A stretch of 64,000 bases of DNA from Nonomuraea sp. NEAU-A123 (GCF_018603905.1 NZ_JAHFZZ010000001.1:62001-126000), one strand, 5' to 3'; numbered from the stretch's first letter, positions 29,242 to 37,190 are shown. A program made the numbers and translations. Notes: generated by a model not told the origin, from the letters alone.

Positions 29242-30297
29242 TCAGAGCGATGTGGAGTCGCGCAGGACCAGCTGCCACTCGGTGGGCCTGGTCTCATCGT
29301 CCGTTCCTTCGCCGAGGACCAGCTGTGCGCAGCGGGCTCCCTGGGCGCGCAGGTCTTGGGCGATGGTCGTCAGTCCGGCGGCGGCGGCCGCGTCGGTGTC
29401 GTCCCAACCGGTGACGGCAAGATCGCCGGGGACGGTCAGACCGGCACGGGCAGCCGCTCGCATCAGACCCAGGGCGAGTTCGTCGCTCATGGCCACGACC
29501 GCGTCCGGGGCGTCCGGGCCGGAAAGGAACGTGGTGGCCAAGGACTCGGCCTCACGTGCGCTGTTGCGTGCGCACACCGCTACGCGCACGTGCGACCATC
29601 GGCCACCGGCCGCCTCCCAGGCGTCACGGAATCCGCGCAGGCGCTGCCGGGTCACCGGGAAGGTGGCCTTGGCCGGATCCAGCTCGTTCCGGATCCCGGG
29701 CGTCCGGGCACGATCGAGCGGGAAGCTGAGCACCATCGGCCGCCGGGCGTGGGCGAAGGCCGCCGCGGCGACAGCGCGGGCCGCGGCCCGGTCGTCGATG
29801 GCCACGAAGGGCATGTCCTGCTGGCGTGGTCCGCCGTGGACGACGGCGGGAAGGCCGCTGGCAGCCACCGCGGGCAGCACGGGATCGTCATCACTGGTCG
29901 TCCAGACGACGAAACCGTCCACCGCGGCTTCGGCGACCCGGTCGGCGTCGGAGGGGGATCCGGTGATGGGCACGATCGTGAGCCCCAGGCCGTGACGGGC
30001 GCAGACCTCGGCGACGCCGGCCAGGAAACGGGTGGCCTGGGGATCCTCGAAGGCGTAGGTCAGGGGCTCACCGAGAACCACCCCCAGGCTGCCGGTCCGT
30101 CCCCGGCGCAGTGAGCGGGCGCCTGGGTGAGGGCCGGGGTATCCCAGCCGCGTGGCGGCCTGGCGGACTTTGGCCCGGGTCTGTTCGGAAACGCGATCGG
30201 GCTGGGCGTAGGTGTAGGAGACGGTCATCACGGAGACCTTCGCCGCGCGGGCCACCTCCGCCATGGTCGGCCGGGGCCGGGATGGATCTTTGGCCAT
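29242..30297 (-). CDS. LacI family transcriptional regulator
   Basis: A 351-residue repressor. The N-terminal HTH and hinge are PTMAEVARAAKVSVMTVSYTYAQPDRVSEQTRAKVRQAATRLGYPGPHPGARSLRRGRTGSLGVV, followed by a periplasmic-binding-protein-like effector domain (VDGFVVWTTSDDDPVLPAVAASGLPAVVHGG; PDAVVAMSDELALGLMRAAARAGLTVPGDLAVTGWDDT). It is divergent from an MFS transporter. Two identical TGTGTATCGTTACACA sites in the 50-bp gap are its probable operators, with the transporter as target. Confidence 0.93.
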   Translation of the reverse strand: MAKDPSRPRPTMAEVARAAKVSVMTVSYTYAQPDRVSEQTRAKVRQAATRLGYPGPHPGARSLRRGRTGSLGVVLGEPLTYAFEDPQATRFLAGVAEVCARHGLGLTIVPITGSPSDADRVAEAAVDGFVVWTTSDDDPVLPAVAASGLPAVVHGGPRQQDMPFVAIDDRAAARAVAAAAFAHARRPMVLSFPLDRARTPGIRNELDPAKATFPVTRQRLRGFRDAWEAAGGRWSHVRVAVCARNSAREAESLATTFLSGPDAPDAVVAMSDELALGLMRAAARAGLTVPGDLAVTGWDDTDAAAAAGLTTIAQDLRAQGARCAQLVLGEGTDDETRPTEWQLVLRDSTSL

Positions 30298-30311
30298 GCT
30301 CCACCTTATCT

Positions 30312-30346
30312 TGTGTATCGTTACACAGTCTGTGTATCGTTACACA
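30312..30346. promoter_or_regulatory. Two identical LacI operators TGTGTATCGTTACACA
   Basis: Copies at 30312-30327 and 30331-30346, each a TGTGTA-4 bp-TACACA dyad, spaced 19 bp. The second ends one base before the MFS ATG at 30348, so bound repressor would cover the start of the transporter gene. Confidence 0.88.
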
Positions 30347-30347
30347 A

Positions 30348-31721
30348 ATGGGCGTTGATCATGGCGGTAAGCGGGCGTGGGTGCCATACGCGGGATTCAC
30401 GGTCTTCGGCCTCTTCTGGGGTGTGTGGGGAGCGTCCGTTCCCGCGATTCGCCACCAAGCCGGACTCACCGCTGGACAGTTGGGAACGGCGCTGCTGTTC
30501 ATCGCCGCCGGGGCTCTGCCCGCGATGCTGGTCGCCGGTCGAGCCGTGGACCGGTGGGGACAGCGCGTCATGACGATCACCCTCGTGTTGCTCGGCATCG
30601 CCGGCGTTGCCGTCGCCATCACCGCCCGTGACCTGCCGACCTTGTCCGTGGGATTGACGGTGCTCGGCGCGTCGTCAGGCGCCGCGGATGTGGCGATCAA
30701 CGCGGCGGCGGGCGCCGCGGAACGGGCCACCGGCCGTCCGGTCATCATCCGGGCACACGGCTTCTTCTCCCTCGCGGTGGTCGTGGCCAGCCTCGCCACC
30801 GGATTGCTGAACGCCGGCGGCATCCCCGCGGTCGTGCCGTTCGTGCTGGTCGCGCTCGCCGCCGCAGTGAGCGCCGCCATCGCCACCGGCGATCAGGTGG
30901 GGCCCGATTCCCGCCGCAGTGTTCAGGTGGGGCCCGATTCCCGCCGCAGTGTTCAGGTGGGGCCCGATTCCCGCCGCAGTGTTCAGGTGGGGCCCGATTC
31001 CCGCCGCAGCGATCGGGCGGGGCCCGATTCCCGCCGCCGTGATCACGCCGGGGCCCCCGAGGCGCGCAGCGGATCGGCGCTACGTGCCCATCTCTCGCTT
31101 CTGATTGTCGCGGGAGGGCTGGGCGCGCTTGCCTTCGCCGTGGAGAACGCCCACCAGAGCTGGAGCGCCGTCTACCTCGCCGATGCGTTGCATGCCGAAG
31201 GCGCGGTGGTCGGCGCCGGGCCTGCGGTCTTCGCCGGTTTCGTGGCACTCACCCGCTTCGCGATCGGCACGCGGAACACCCATCGTGCCTGGATCGTCCT
31301 CGCGGCCGGCGCGATGATCGCCGCGGCGGGGACCCTCCTGCTCGCCCTTGCCGCGTCTGTCGCCCTGGCGCTGCTCGGGCTCGCCCTGGCCGCCGCCGGC
31401 ACCGCCGTGCTCTTCCCCACTGTGCTCGGCCTGGCCACCGCCGGCGTCACCGCCGCCGCTCGTGGTACCGCCACATCGGTTGTGTCCACGGTGGCCTACC
31501 TCGGCTATCTCGCTGGGCCGGTCTACGTCGGATATTGGGCGCAGAAAGCCGGACTGCCGGGCGCCATGATGGCCGTGGCCGCACTCGCCGCGGGTCTGGC
31601 TCTGCTGGCATGGCCTGCTCTTAGAGCCGTCGCCCCCTCTCCCGAGCGGCTCAGTACTGCCGAAGTCGCCTACAGGGGCACGGTAAGCAGCGAGGGCGGT
31701 GGTGGGCAGGGCGTGGGCTGA
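30348..31721 (+). CDS. MFS transporter with expanded cytoplasmic loop
   Basis: A 457-residue major facilitator protein with about 12 membrane helices (PYAGFTVFGLFWGVWGASVPAIRHQAGLTAGQLGTALLFIAAGALPAMLVAGRAVDRWGQR carries helices 1-2 and the loop 2-3 motif). Between helices 6 and 7, residues about 183-232 are a tandem repeat of VGPDSRRSVQ-type units plus a short tail; this loop is normally short. It starts at ATG 30348 directly after the LacI operators with no ribosome site, so translation may be leaderless. The substrate is unknown; LacI control suggests a sugar-like compound. Confidence 0.88.
   Translation: MGVDHGGKRAWVPYAGFTVFGLFWGVWGASVPAIRHQAGLTAGQLGTALLFIAAGALPAMLVAGRAVDRWGQRVMTITLVLLGIAGVAVAITARDLPTLSVGLTVLGASSGAADVAINAAAGAAERATGRPVIIRAHGFFSLAVVVASLATGLLNAGGIPAVVPFVLVALAAAVSAAIATGDQVGPDSRRSVQVGPDSRRSVQVGPDSRRSVQVGPDSRRSDRAGPDSRRRDHAGAPEARSGSALRAHLSLLIVAGGLGALAFAVENAHQSWSAVYLADALHAEGAVVGAGPAVFAGFVALTRFAIGTRNTHRAWIVLAAGAMIAAAGTLLLALAASVALALLGLALAAAGTAVLFPTVLGLATAGVTAAARGTATSVVSTVAYLGYLAGPVYVGYWAQKAGLPGAMMAVAALAAGLALLAWPALRAVAPSPERLSTAEVAYRGTVSSEGGGGQGVG
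30894..31043 (+). repeat. 30-bp minisatellite, five copies, in the MFS transporter gene
   Basis: Three identical 30-bp units (30894-30923, 30924-30953, 30954-30983) are followed by two diverged ones (30984-31013, 31014-31043). Each encodes a 10-residue basic-polar unit QVGPDSRRSV or variant. Identity of the first three copies implies recent expansion. Because the period is a multiple of three the frame is kept, and the loop is cytoplasmic between the two six-helix halves. Confidence 0.93.
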
Positions 31722-31738
31722 GCGCCGCATCACATTAA

Positions 31739-31748
31739 CGACCGGTCG
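31739..31748. promoter_or_regulatory. Palindrome CGACCGGTCG, candidate TetR operator
   Basis: A 10-bp perfect core within AACGACCGGTCGGTC, of the ACCGACCGGTCGGT type common for TetR repressors, 20 bp upstream of the TetR gene start. Confidence 0.55.
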
Positions 31749-31768
31749 GTCTTATTTCTGCTAGGGTC

Positions 31769-32401
31769 ATGTCCATGGAAGACGGAAGGAAGGTCCGCGG
31801 GCAGCGCAGCCGGGAGGCGATCCTGACGCACGCCGTGTCCCTGGCCTCGGTTGACGGGCTCGGCGGGCTGAGCCTCGGGCGGCTGGCCGAGGCGGCGGGC
31901 GTCAGTAAGTCAGGATTCTTCGCTCACTGGCGTGACAAGGAGCAACTCCAGCTCGACACCATCGACTGGGCCCGCCGCCAGTGGGTCGAACACGTGGTCA
32001 CCCCCGCCTTTCAGTACCCTGCGGGCCTGCGACGGCTGTACGCCCTGCACCAGAGCCGTCTGCGGTTCTACGCCGACGGGGTGCTGCCCGGTGGGTGCTT
32101 CTTCTTCGTCGCCCAGGTCGAGTTCGACGACCGGCCGGGGCCCGTCCAGGCCCAGGTGGCCAAGGCCATGGCCGACTGGCTCGCCGTGCTCCGTACACAG
32201 GCTGAAAAGGCGATCGAGCTGGGCGAGCTGACCGGTGTCGACCCCGCGCAGCTCGCGTACGAGATCGAGGCGCTCGGTGAGGCGACCGTCACCCATGCCC
32301 GGCTGCTGGACCGCGACACCGCTTTCACCTACGCCCGCCGCGCGGTTCTGCAACGGCTGCGCGCGCACGCCACCGACCCCTCGCTGCTTCCGGAGGACTG
32401 A
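31769..32401 (+). CDS. TetR family transcriptional regulator
   Basis: A 210-residue regulator. The HTH is GQRSREAILTHAVSLASVDGLGGLSLGRLAEAAGVSKSGFFAHWRDKEQLQLDTIDWARRQW, and the C-terminal region VLPGGCFFFVAQVEFDDRPGPVQAQVAKAMADW resembles TetR_C_33-type domains. ATG 31769 or 31775 could start. The gene is followed after 3 bp by a thioesterase gene in the same direction, so the palindrome at 31739-31748 would control the whole unit. Confidence 0.9.
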   Translation: MSMEDGRKVRGQRSREAILTHAVSLASVDGLGGLSLGRLAEAAGVSKSGFFAHWRDKEQLQLDTIDWARRQWVEHVVTPAFQYPAGLRRLYALHQSRLRFYADGVLPGGCFFFVAQVEFDDRPGPVQAQVAKAMADWLAVLRTQAEKAIELGELTGVDPAQLAYEIEALGEATVTHARLLDRDTAFTYARRAVLQRLRAHATDPSLLPED

Positions 32402-32404
32402 CTG

Positions 32405-32848
32405 TTGACCATCCCGCAAGGCGGCTGCCACCTGCCCGTCCAGGTGCACTTCGACGACCTCGACGCCATGGGCCTGCTGCACAACTCCCGCTACGCCCTG
32501 CTGGTCGAACGCGCCATCTCCGTCTACTGGGCCGAGCTGGGCTGGAACTTCGACCCGGCGGTGTCGGCGTTCCAGGACGTGTTCATGGCCGTACGGGAAT
32601 TCAAGATCACTTATCACGCGCCGATCGCGGGCGCGTGCGAGCCTGTCGTGCACTTCTGGATGGAGCGGCTGGGCCGTACGAGCGGTGTGTACGGCTTCCG
32701 CGTGCTGTCGCCCGACGGGTCCGTGGTACACGCCGAGGGGCATCGCGTGAACGTCAACCTCGATCCGGCGACCTTCCGCCCGACCCCGTTCAGCCCCGAG
32801 ACCCGCCAGGCGGCGGAGCTCCTGCTCAGAGAGGCGGTGGCCAGTTGA
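32405..32848 (+). CDS. Acyl-CoA thioesterase (hotdog fold, 4HBT)
   Basis: A 147-residue hotdog protein. The signature VHFDDLDAMGLLHNSRYALLVERAISVYW is typical of 4-hydroxybenzoyl-CoA-type and YbgC-type thioesterases, and FKITYHAPIAGACEPVVHFWMERLGRTSGVYGFRV follows. It starts with TTG 32405, 9 bp after GGAGG at the end of the TetR gene. Its stop overlaps the next gene's TTG start (TTGA). Hydrolysis of an acyl-CoA is predicted; the substrate is unknown. Confidence 0.88.
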   Translation: MTIPQGGCHLPVQVHFDDLDAMGLLHNSRYALLVERAISVYWAELGWNFDPAVSAFQDVFMAVREFKITYHAPIAGACEPVVHFWMERLGRTSGVYGFRVLSPDGSVVHAEGHRVNVNLDPATFRPTPFSPETRQAAELLLREAVAS

Positions 32849-33222
32849 GGTCCCGTTGGATCGCCGGTCCGGAGCCGCGTGGCGATGATCCGGTGCTGGT
32901 CAGCCGTACCGACTTCCGGGTGAACCACCGGATCGACCTGCCGCGCGCGGCCTTCGCCGGATGGCGGCTGGCCCGGCTGTGGCCGGAGTTGGACGGGGCG
33001 ATCGGGCTGTGGCTGTGGACCGACGCGCGGGACCGCCGATGCGGGTCGGTGTCGGTCTGGCGTGATGAGGCGTCCTTGCGGGGGTTCGTACGGCTGGCCG
33101 AACACGTGCGCATCATGCGCGCCTACCGAGGTCGCGGCGTACTGACCTCGACCTCGATCCGCACCTCCGCCCAAGACCTGTGGACGGCGAGCTTCTCCCC
33201 GGCTGGGACCCCGGATTCCTGA
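32845..33222 (+). CDS. Dimeric alpha/beta-barrel (monooxygenase-like) protein
   Basis: A 125-residue protein starting with TTG 32845 inside the thioesterase stop (TTGA coupling). The segment FAGWRLARLWPELDGAIGLWLWTDARDRRCGSVSVWRDEASLRGFVRLAEHVRIMRAYRGRGVLTSTS has the pattern of ABM/DUF3291-type ferredoxin-like proteins in which a Trp-rich strand is followed by DExxLxxFVRxxxH. Function is unknown; coupling to the thioesterase suggests the same small metabolic task. Confidence 0.65.
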   Translation: MRSRWIAGPEPRGDDPVLVSRTDFRVNHRIDLPRAAFAGWRLARLWPELDGAIGLWLWTDARDRRCGSVSVWRDEASLRGFVRLAEHVRIMRAYRGRGVLTSTSIRTSAQDLWTASFSPAGTPDS

Positions 33223-33283
33223 CTCGGTCACCGACTTCTGCACCCGCACACGGTGATCACTGGGCGTGGATAGGCTCCGTGGA

Positions 33284-33964
33284 ATGGATCGAGTCTGCCT
33301 GGTCACCGGGGCAAATCGGGGCATTGGGCTGGAGGTCGCCCGCCGGCTCGCGCGGGCGGGCGACACCGTCGTCCTGACCGCCAGGGATCTGGCGAAGGCG
33401 GAGAAGGCGGCCCGCGGGCTGCGGGGGACCGTGGTGCCGCGGCAACTGGATGTCGGTGATCCGGAGTCGGTGCGCCGGTTGGTCGAGGGGCTGGCGTACG
33501 ACAGGCTGGATGTGCTGGTCAACAATGCCGCCATCCACTACGACACCTGGCAGCGGGCCGAGAACGCCGATCTCGACGTCGTGCGGGAGGCGCTGGAAGT
33601 GAACCTGCTGGGGGCTTGGCGGGTGACGTTGGCATCACTGCCGTTGTTGCGGGCCGGTGGCCATGGCCGGGTGGTGAACGTCTCCAGCGAGGCCGGGTCG
33701 CTGGCCGTCATGGGCGGCGGCACTCCGGCGTACACCGTGTCGAAGACCGCGCTCAACGCGCTGACCAAGATGCTGGCCGCGGAGCTGCGCGCTGATCGGA
33801 TCCTGGTGAACGCCGTCTGCCCCGGGTGGGTGGCCACCGACATGGGCGGCCCCGGCGGGCGGCCGGTCGGCGAGGGGGCGCGCAGCGTGCTGTGGGCGGT
33901 GGATCTGCCGGATGGCGGGCCGACCGGCGGGTTCTTCCGCGACGGCAAGCCTCTGGCCTGGTGA
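33284..33964 (+). CDS. Short-chain dehydrogenase/reductase (SDR)
   Basis: A 226-residue classical SDR. The cofactor loop is TGANRGIG (residues 7-14), NNAA at about 80-83, active-site Ser in VVNVSSEAGS and the YxxxK motif in PAYTVSKTALNALTK, followed by VCPGWVATDMGG. Asp at QLDV fits a standard adenine-binding site. ATG 33284 is used although the ribosome site is weak. The substrate is unknown. It is convergent with a TetR gene 10 bp downstream. Confidence 0.92.
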   Translation: MDRVCLVTGANRGIGLEVARRLARAGDTVVLTARDLAKAEKAARGLRGTVVPRQLDVGDPESVRRLVEGLAYDRLDVLVNNAAIHYDTWQRAENADLDVVREALEVNLLGAWRVTLASLPLLRAGGHGRVVNVSSEAGSLAVMGGGTPAYTVSKTALNALTKMLAAELRADRILVNAVCPGWVATDMGGPGGRPVGEGARSVLWAVDLPDGGPTGGFFRDGKPLAW

Positions 33965-33974
33965 TCCGCCGGGG

Positions 33975-34709
33975 TCAGCCGGTGGCTCGGCGGCGGTGGG
34001 CCTTCTGCCTGCAGGCGCCGCCGCAGAAGCGGGGTGGGCGGCCGGTGCGGGAGGTGGGGATGGCGGTGCCGCACTCCTCGCAGCGAGCTGCGGGATCCTC
34101 GCGGGTTTCGTTACGGTAGCCGGGTTTCGTGACATGTTTCGTTACGGTAGGCAGCGGTGAATGTCCGGTGCGGAGGCCGTCCAGGACGAGGGTAGTGGCC
34201 CTGCCGGGGGTAGCGCTGTGGGCCTCCATCGCGACGCATCCCGCCATGAGCGCCATGACATCTGATATCTGGGCATCCGGTCGTACGGCTCCCGCTTGGT
34301 GGGCCCGGTCGAGCAGGGCGGCGAGGGCGATGCCGTAGCGTCGCCGTGCCTCCGGCGCCACCTCGGCCTTGGGGGTGGAGACGAAGGACTCGCAGAGCGC
34401 CTTGTTGAATCCGGCCTGCTCGACGGTCGAGGAGAAGGCGGTGAAGAACGCCTCTCCGGTCGCCGCTTCGGGTGTGGCCAGCAGAGCGGTGAGCTCGTCG
34501 GCCAGGCGTTCGATCCGGTCGTGGACCACCGCCTCGAACAGGGCCTCCTTGCTGGGGAAATGCCGGTAGACGGTGCCCGCGCCGACGCCCGCGCGCCTGG
34601 CGATCACGTCGAGCGGCACGGACAGGCCCTCCGCCGCGAACGCTTCCTGGGCGGCTTCCAGCACGCGGGCGCGGTTGTGCCGGGCGTCCGCGCGTGCGGC
34701 GATCGTCAT
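33975..34709 (-). CDS. TetR family regulator with C-terminal zinc-finger-like tail
   Basis: The N-terminal TetR HTH is HNRARVLEAAQEAFAAEGLSVPLDVIARRAGVGAGTVYRHFPSKEALFEAVV, with a normal ligand domain to about residue 190. A tail of about 35 residues follows: CEECGTAIPTSRTGRPPRFCGGACRQKAHRRR, a CxxC...CxxxC arrangement ending in an Arg-rich helix, resembling small zinc fingers found as stand-alone actinobacterial proteins. The tail may add DNA contact or metal sensing. It is divergent from a SnoaL-like gene, and CGGAACGCTCGTTCCG in the promoter spacer is the likely operator. Confidence 0.9.
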   Translation of the reverse strand: MTIAARADARHNRARVLEAAQEAFAAEGLSVPLDVIARRAGVGAGTVYRHFPSKEALFEAVVHDRIERLADELTALLATPEAATGEAFFTAFSSTVEQAGFNKALCESFVSTPKAEVAPEARRRYGIALAALLDRAHQAGAVRPDAQISDVMALMAGCVAMEAHSATPGRATTLVLDGLRTGHSPLPTVTKHVTKPGYRNETREDPAARCEECGTAIPTSRTGRPPRFCGGACRQKAHRRRATG

Positions 34710-34736
34710 GCGGCCTCCCCATGTGCCTGGTCCGAA

Positions 34737-34766
34737 TTGACAAGCGGAACGCTCGTTCCGTAGCGT
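34737..34766 (+). promoter_or_regulatory. Promoter with embedded TetR operator before the SnoaL-like gene
   Basis: TTGACA (34737-34742) and TAGCGT (34761-34766) with 18-bp spacing. CGGAACG-CT-CGTTCCG (34745-34760) fills the spacer exactly, so repressor and RNA polymerase binding would exclude each other. A further GCGTTCCG half-site lies near 34780. Confidence 0.8.
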
Positions 34767-34811
34767 CTAAGCGGGTTGAGCGTTCCGATTCTAGCAAACT
34801 TGGGAGTTCGC

Positions 34812-35237
34812 ATGACCGTACCCACACACCCGGCCGCTCGCGAGGTCGTCGAGCAGTTCCTGCGGGCCTCCGTGGAGGGCGGGCTGGCCGACCTGTACGC
34901 CCCCGACGTCGTGATCGAGATACCGTTCGCCCCGGCCGGGATCCCGCGGCGCTCGCAGGGGCGGGAGGAGCTGCGGGCCAGGTTCGAGGCCGCCGCCGGG
35001 GTGCTGCGCTGGGAGCGCACGGACAACGCGCTGATCCACGAGACCGCTGACCCCGAGGTGGTCATCGTGGAGTTCGACCTCCACGGCTCGCTCGTCGCCT
35101 CGGGGCGGCCCATCGTCCAGTCCTACATCATGGTCGTCCGGGTGCGGGACGGCTTGATCGTCCACTCCCGGGACTACGGGAACCCCCTGAGCTCGGAGGA
35201 CTACCGCGAGGAGTTGCTGGGCGCGATCAACTCCTAG
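34812..35237 (+). CDS. SnoaL-like / NTF2-fold protein
   Basis: A 141-residue cone-fold protein (REVVEQFLRASVEGGLADLYAPDVVIEIPFAPAGIPRRSQGREELRARFEAAAGVL... IVEFDLHGSLVASGRPIVQSYIMVVRVRDGLIVHSRDYGNPL). The family includes ketosteroid isomerase-like and polyketide cyclase-like enzymes, but many members have unknown roles. ATG 34812 follows GGGAG. It is controlled by the TetR-type operator embedded in its promoter. Confidence 0.85.
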   Translation: MTVPTHPAAREVVEQFLRASVEGGLADLYAPDVVIEIPFAPAGIPRRSQGREELRARFEAAAGVLRWERTDNALIHETADPEVVIVEFDLHGSLVASGRPIVQSYIMVVRVRDGLIVHSRDYGNPLSSEDYREELLGAINS

Positions 35238-35809
35238 CGCGCGTACGTCATGAGGACCGTGCCGTTGCCGAACGTGCGCGTCGCGGTCAGGTTGAAGAGG
35301 GTCGGGCGGAACGCGCCGTCGAAGACGGCGATGCCCGACCCCGCCACCACCGGATAGATCTTGATGATCAGCTCGTCGATCTCCGGCAGCAGCGTGCCCG
35401 CCAGCTTGCCGCCGCCGCACAGCCAGACGCCGAGGCCACCCTCCTCTTCCTTCAGGCGGCGGACCAGCGCGAGGGGGTCACTGGAGACGAGCTCCACCGC
35501 CGGGTCGGCGATCTCCGGGATCGTGGTGGAGATGACGTACTGCCGCAGGTGCGCATAGGGGCTGGTCATGCCGACGTCGAGGCCCGGCTGGTAGGTGCCC
35601 CGGCCCATGAGCACGGTGTCGAAGCGCTTGTTGGGGGCGTCGAGGCCGGTCTGCTTCCGGATGTGGGTGGGGACGGTTTCGGGGACCTCCTCGTTCCAGT
35701 ACGCGGCCAGGTCGTCGGACAGGGGATAGAAGTCGAACTCGCCCTTCGGGCCGGCGATGTAGCCGTCGATGGAGATCGCCACGTAGTAGGTGAGCTTTCG
35801 CAAATCCAC
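35234..35809 (-). CDS. Dihydrofolate reductase-fold protein (RibD C-terminal domain family)
   Basis: A 191-residue DHFR-like protein. It starts LTYYVAISIDGYIAGPKGEFDFYPLSDD, has NKRFDTVLMGRGTYQPGLD, and ends with a glycine loop region (LGVWLCGGGKLAGTLLPEIDELIIKIYPVVAGSGIAVF). The stand-alone members are NADPH-dependent reductases of unknown substrate. GTG 35809 is the likely start; a TTG 6 bp in is possible. It overlaps the SnoaL-like gene end by 4 bp (convergent) and is divergent from a GNAT gene. Confidence 0.88.
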   Translation of the reverse strand: MDLRKLTYYVAISIDGYIAGPKGEFDFYPLSDDLAAYWNEEVPETVPTHIRKQTGLDAPNKRFDTVLMGRGTYQPGLDVGMTSPYAHLRQYVISTTIPEIADPAVELVSSDPLALVRRLKEEEGGLGVWLCGGGKLAGTLLPEIDELIIKIYPVVAGSGIAVFDGAFRPTLFNLTATRTFGNGTVLMTYAR

Positions 35810-35817
35810 TCCAGTTG

Positions 35818-35855
35818 TAGTACTTAGCTCGAAGTGATGTCACCATAGTACTATG
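35818..35855. promoter_or_regulatory. Palindrome CATAGTACTATG with a second TAGTACT site
   Basis: A perfect 12-bp palindrome at 35844-35855 and a TAGTACT copy at 35818-35824, 28 bp apart, in the divergent promoter of the DHFR-like and GNAT genes. No regulator gene is adjacent, so an unlinked factor is implied. Confidence 0.55.
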
Positions 35856-35890
35856 CCTAGAGTGGTGTCAAGGCTGCGATTATCAGACGC

Positions 35891-36325
35891 ATGAGGCTCG
35901 CGAAAGAGACGGACAGGGGCGCGGTCGAGGAGCTCGTACAGGCGGCTTACGAGCCGTGGGTGGCCGTCATCGGCGCGCGGCCCCGCCCCATGGAGGCCGA
36001 CTACGCCGCGCTCATCGCCGAGGGCCGGGTGCACGTGACGGGCGACGACCTCGACGGGCTCATCGTGCTGATCCCCGAGGAGGGGGTGCTCTACATCGAC
36101 AACGTCGCGGTACGCCCCGGCCTGCACGGCAAGGGCATCGGCCGGAGCCTGCTGGCCTTCGCCGAGCAGGAGGCGCGGCGGCTCGGCCTGCCCGCCGTGC
36201 GCCTCTACACCAACGTCAAAATGGCCAGCAACATCGCCTTGTACGAGTCGCTCGGCTACGTCGTGACCGGCCGCAAGGAGCGCGACGGCCGGTCGGTCGT
36301 GGCCATGCGCAAACAGCTCCCTTGA
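35891..36325 (+). CDS. GNAT family N-acetyltransferase
   Basis: A 144-residue acetyltransferase. Motif A with the acetyl-CoA loop is IDNVAVRPGLHGKGIGRSLLAFAEQEAR, and motif B is YTNVKMASNIALYESLGYVVTGRKE. It is single-domain and of normal length. The substrate is unknown. It ends 7 bp before the convergent aldolase gene. Confidence 0.9.
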   Translation: MRLAKETDRGAVEELVQAAYEPWVAVIGARPRPMEADYAALIAEGRVHVTGDDLDGLIVLIPEEGVLYIDNVAVRPGLHGKGIGRSLLAFAEQEARRLGLPAVRLYTNVKMASNIALYESLGYVVTGRKERDGRSVVAMRKQLP

Positions 36326-36332
36326 CGGCGGC

Positions 36333-37157
36333 TCAGCCCGTGAGGACGCCCAGCAGGTGGGTCACCTCGCGGGCCACCGCGTCGCGGCCCGCCCGCAGGT
36401 ACTTGCGTGAGTCGACCACCTTCGCGTCCCCGGCCAGGTAGTCGCGTACCGCGCCGGTGAAGGCCTTGTTCAGGTGCGTCGCGATGTTGATCTTCTTCAT
36501 GCCGTGCCGTACGGCCTCGCGAAGGATGTCGTCGGGCACCCCCGACGAGCCGTGCAGCACCAGCGGGACCGGTACGGCGGCGCGTAGCTCGGCGATGAGC
36601 GCCAGGTCGAGCACGGCGTCCTTGGTGGTCATCGCGTGCGAGGTGCCCACGGCGACGGCCAGCGCGTCGACGCCGGTGCGCGCCACGTACTCCACCGCCT
36701 CGTGCGGCTTGGTCCGCGCGCCGGGCGCGTGCACGCCGTCCTTGCCGCCCACCTCGCCCAGTTCGGCCTCCACCCACACGCCGCGCTCGTGGCACCAGGC
36801 GGCCACGTCGGCGGTGGCGGCCACGTTCTCCTCGTCGGGCAGCGCCGACGCGTCGAACATCACCGAGCCGACCCCCAGCTCCACCGCCTCCTCGACCAGC
36901 GCGCGGCCGGTGGCGTGGTCGAGATGCACCGCCACCGGCACCGCGGCGCCCCTGGCGACCGCCAGGCAGGCGAGCGCGATGGGTTCCAGAGCGCCGTGGT
37001 AGCGGACGCAGTTCTCGCTGATCTGCAGGACGACCGGCAGGCCCAGGGCCTCGGCGCCCGCGACGATGGCGGTGGCGTGCTCCAACTGGATCACGTTGAA
37101 CGCGCCCACCCCCGCGGGTGATTCGCGGATGATGTCGCCGACTCGGGCGAGGGGCAT
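36333..37157 (-). CDS. Class II ketose-bisphosphate aldolase (tagatose/fructose bisphosphate type)
   Basis: A 274-residue zinc-dependent aldolase. HLDHATGRALVEEAVELGVGSVMFDASALPDEENV carries the metal and catalytic region; VEAELGEVGGKDGV and VGTSHAMTTKD follow, then VLHGSSGVPDDILREAVRHGMKKINIATHLNKAF binds phosphate. The family includes KbaY/GatY (tagatose-1,6-bisphosphate) and Fba. It is last in an operon with a PfkB kinase, nagA and an AgaS-like SIS protein, which favours cleavage of tagatose- or fructose-1,6-bisphosphate from amino sugars. Confidence 0.9.
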   Translation of the reverse strand: MPLARVGDIIRESPAGVGAFNVIQLEHATAIVAGAEALGLPVVLQISENCVRYHGALEPIALACLAVARGAAVPVAVHLDHATGRALVEEAVELGVGSVMFDASALPDEENVAATADVAAWCHERGVWVEAELGEVGGKDGVHAPGARTKPHEAVEYVARTGVDALAVAVGTSHAMTTKDAVLDLALIAELRAAVPVPLVLHGSSGVPDDILREAVRHGMKKINIATHLNKAFTGAVRDYLAGDAKVVDSRKYLRAGRDAVAREVTHLLGVLTG

Positions 37158-37190
37158 GACGACTCCTTGGACGATTCCTGGAACGATTCC

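Noticed and set aside
30894..31043. 30-bp repeats considered as a CRISPR array
   Set aside because: Units are directly adjacent with no spacers, lie in frame inside an MFS gene, and no cas genes are present.
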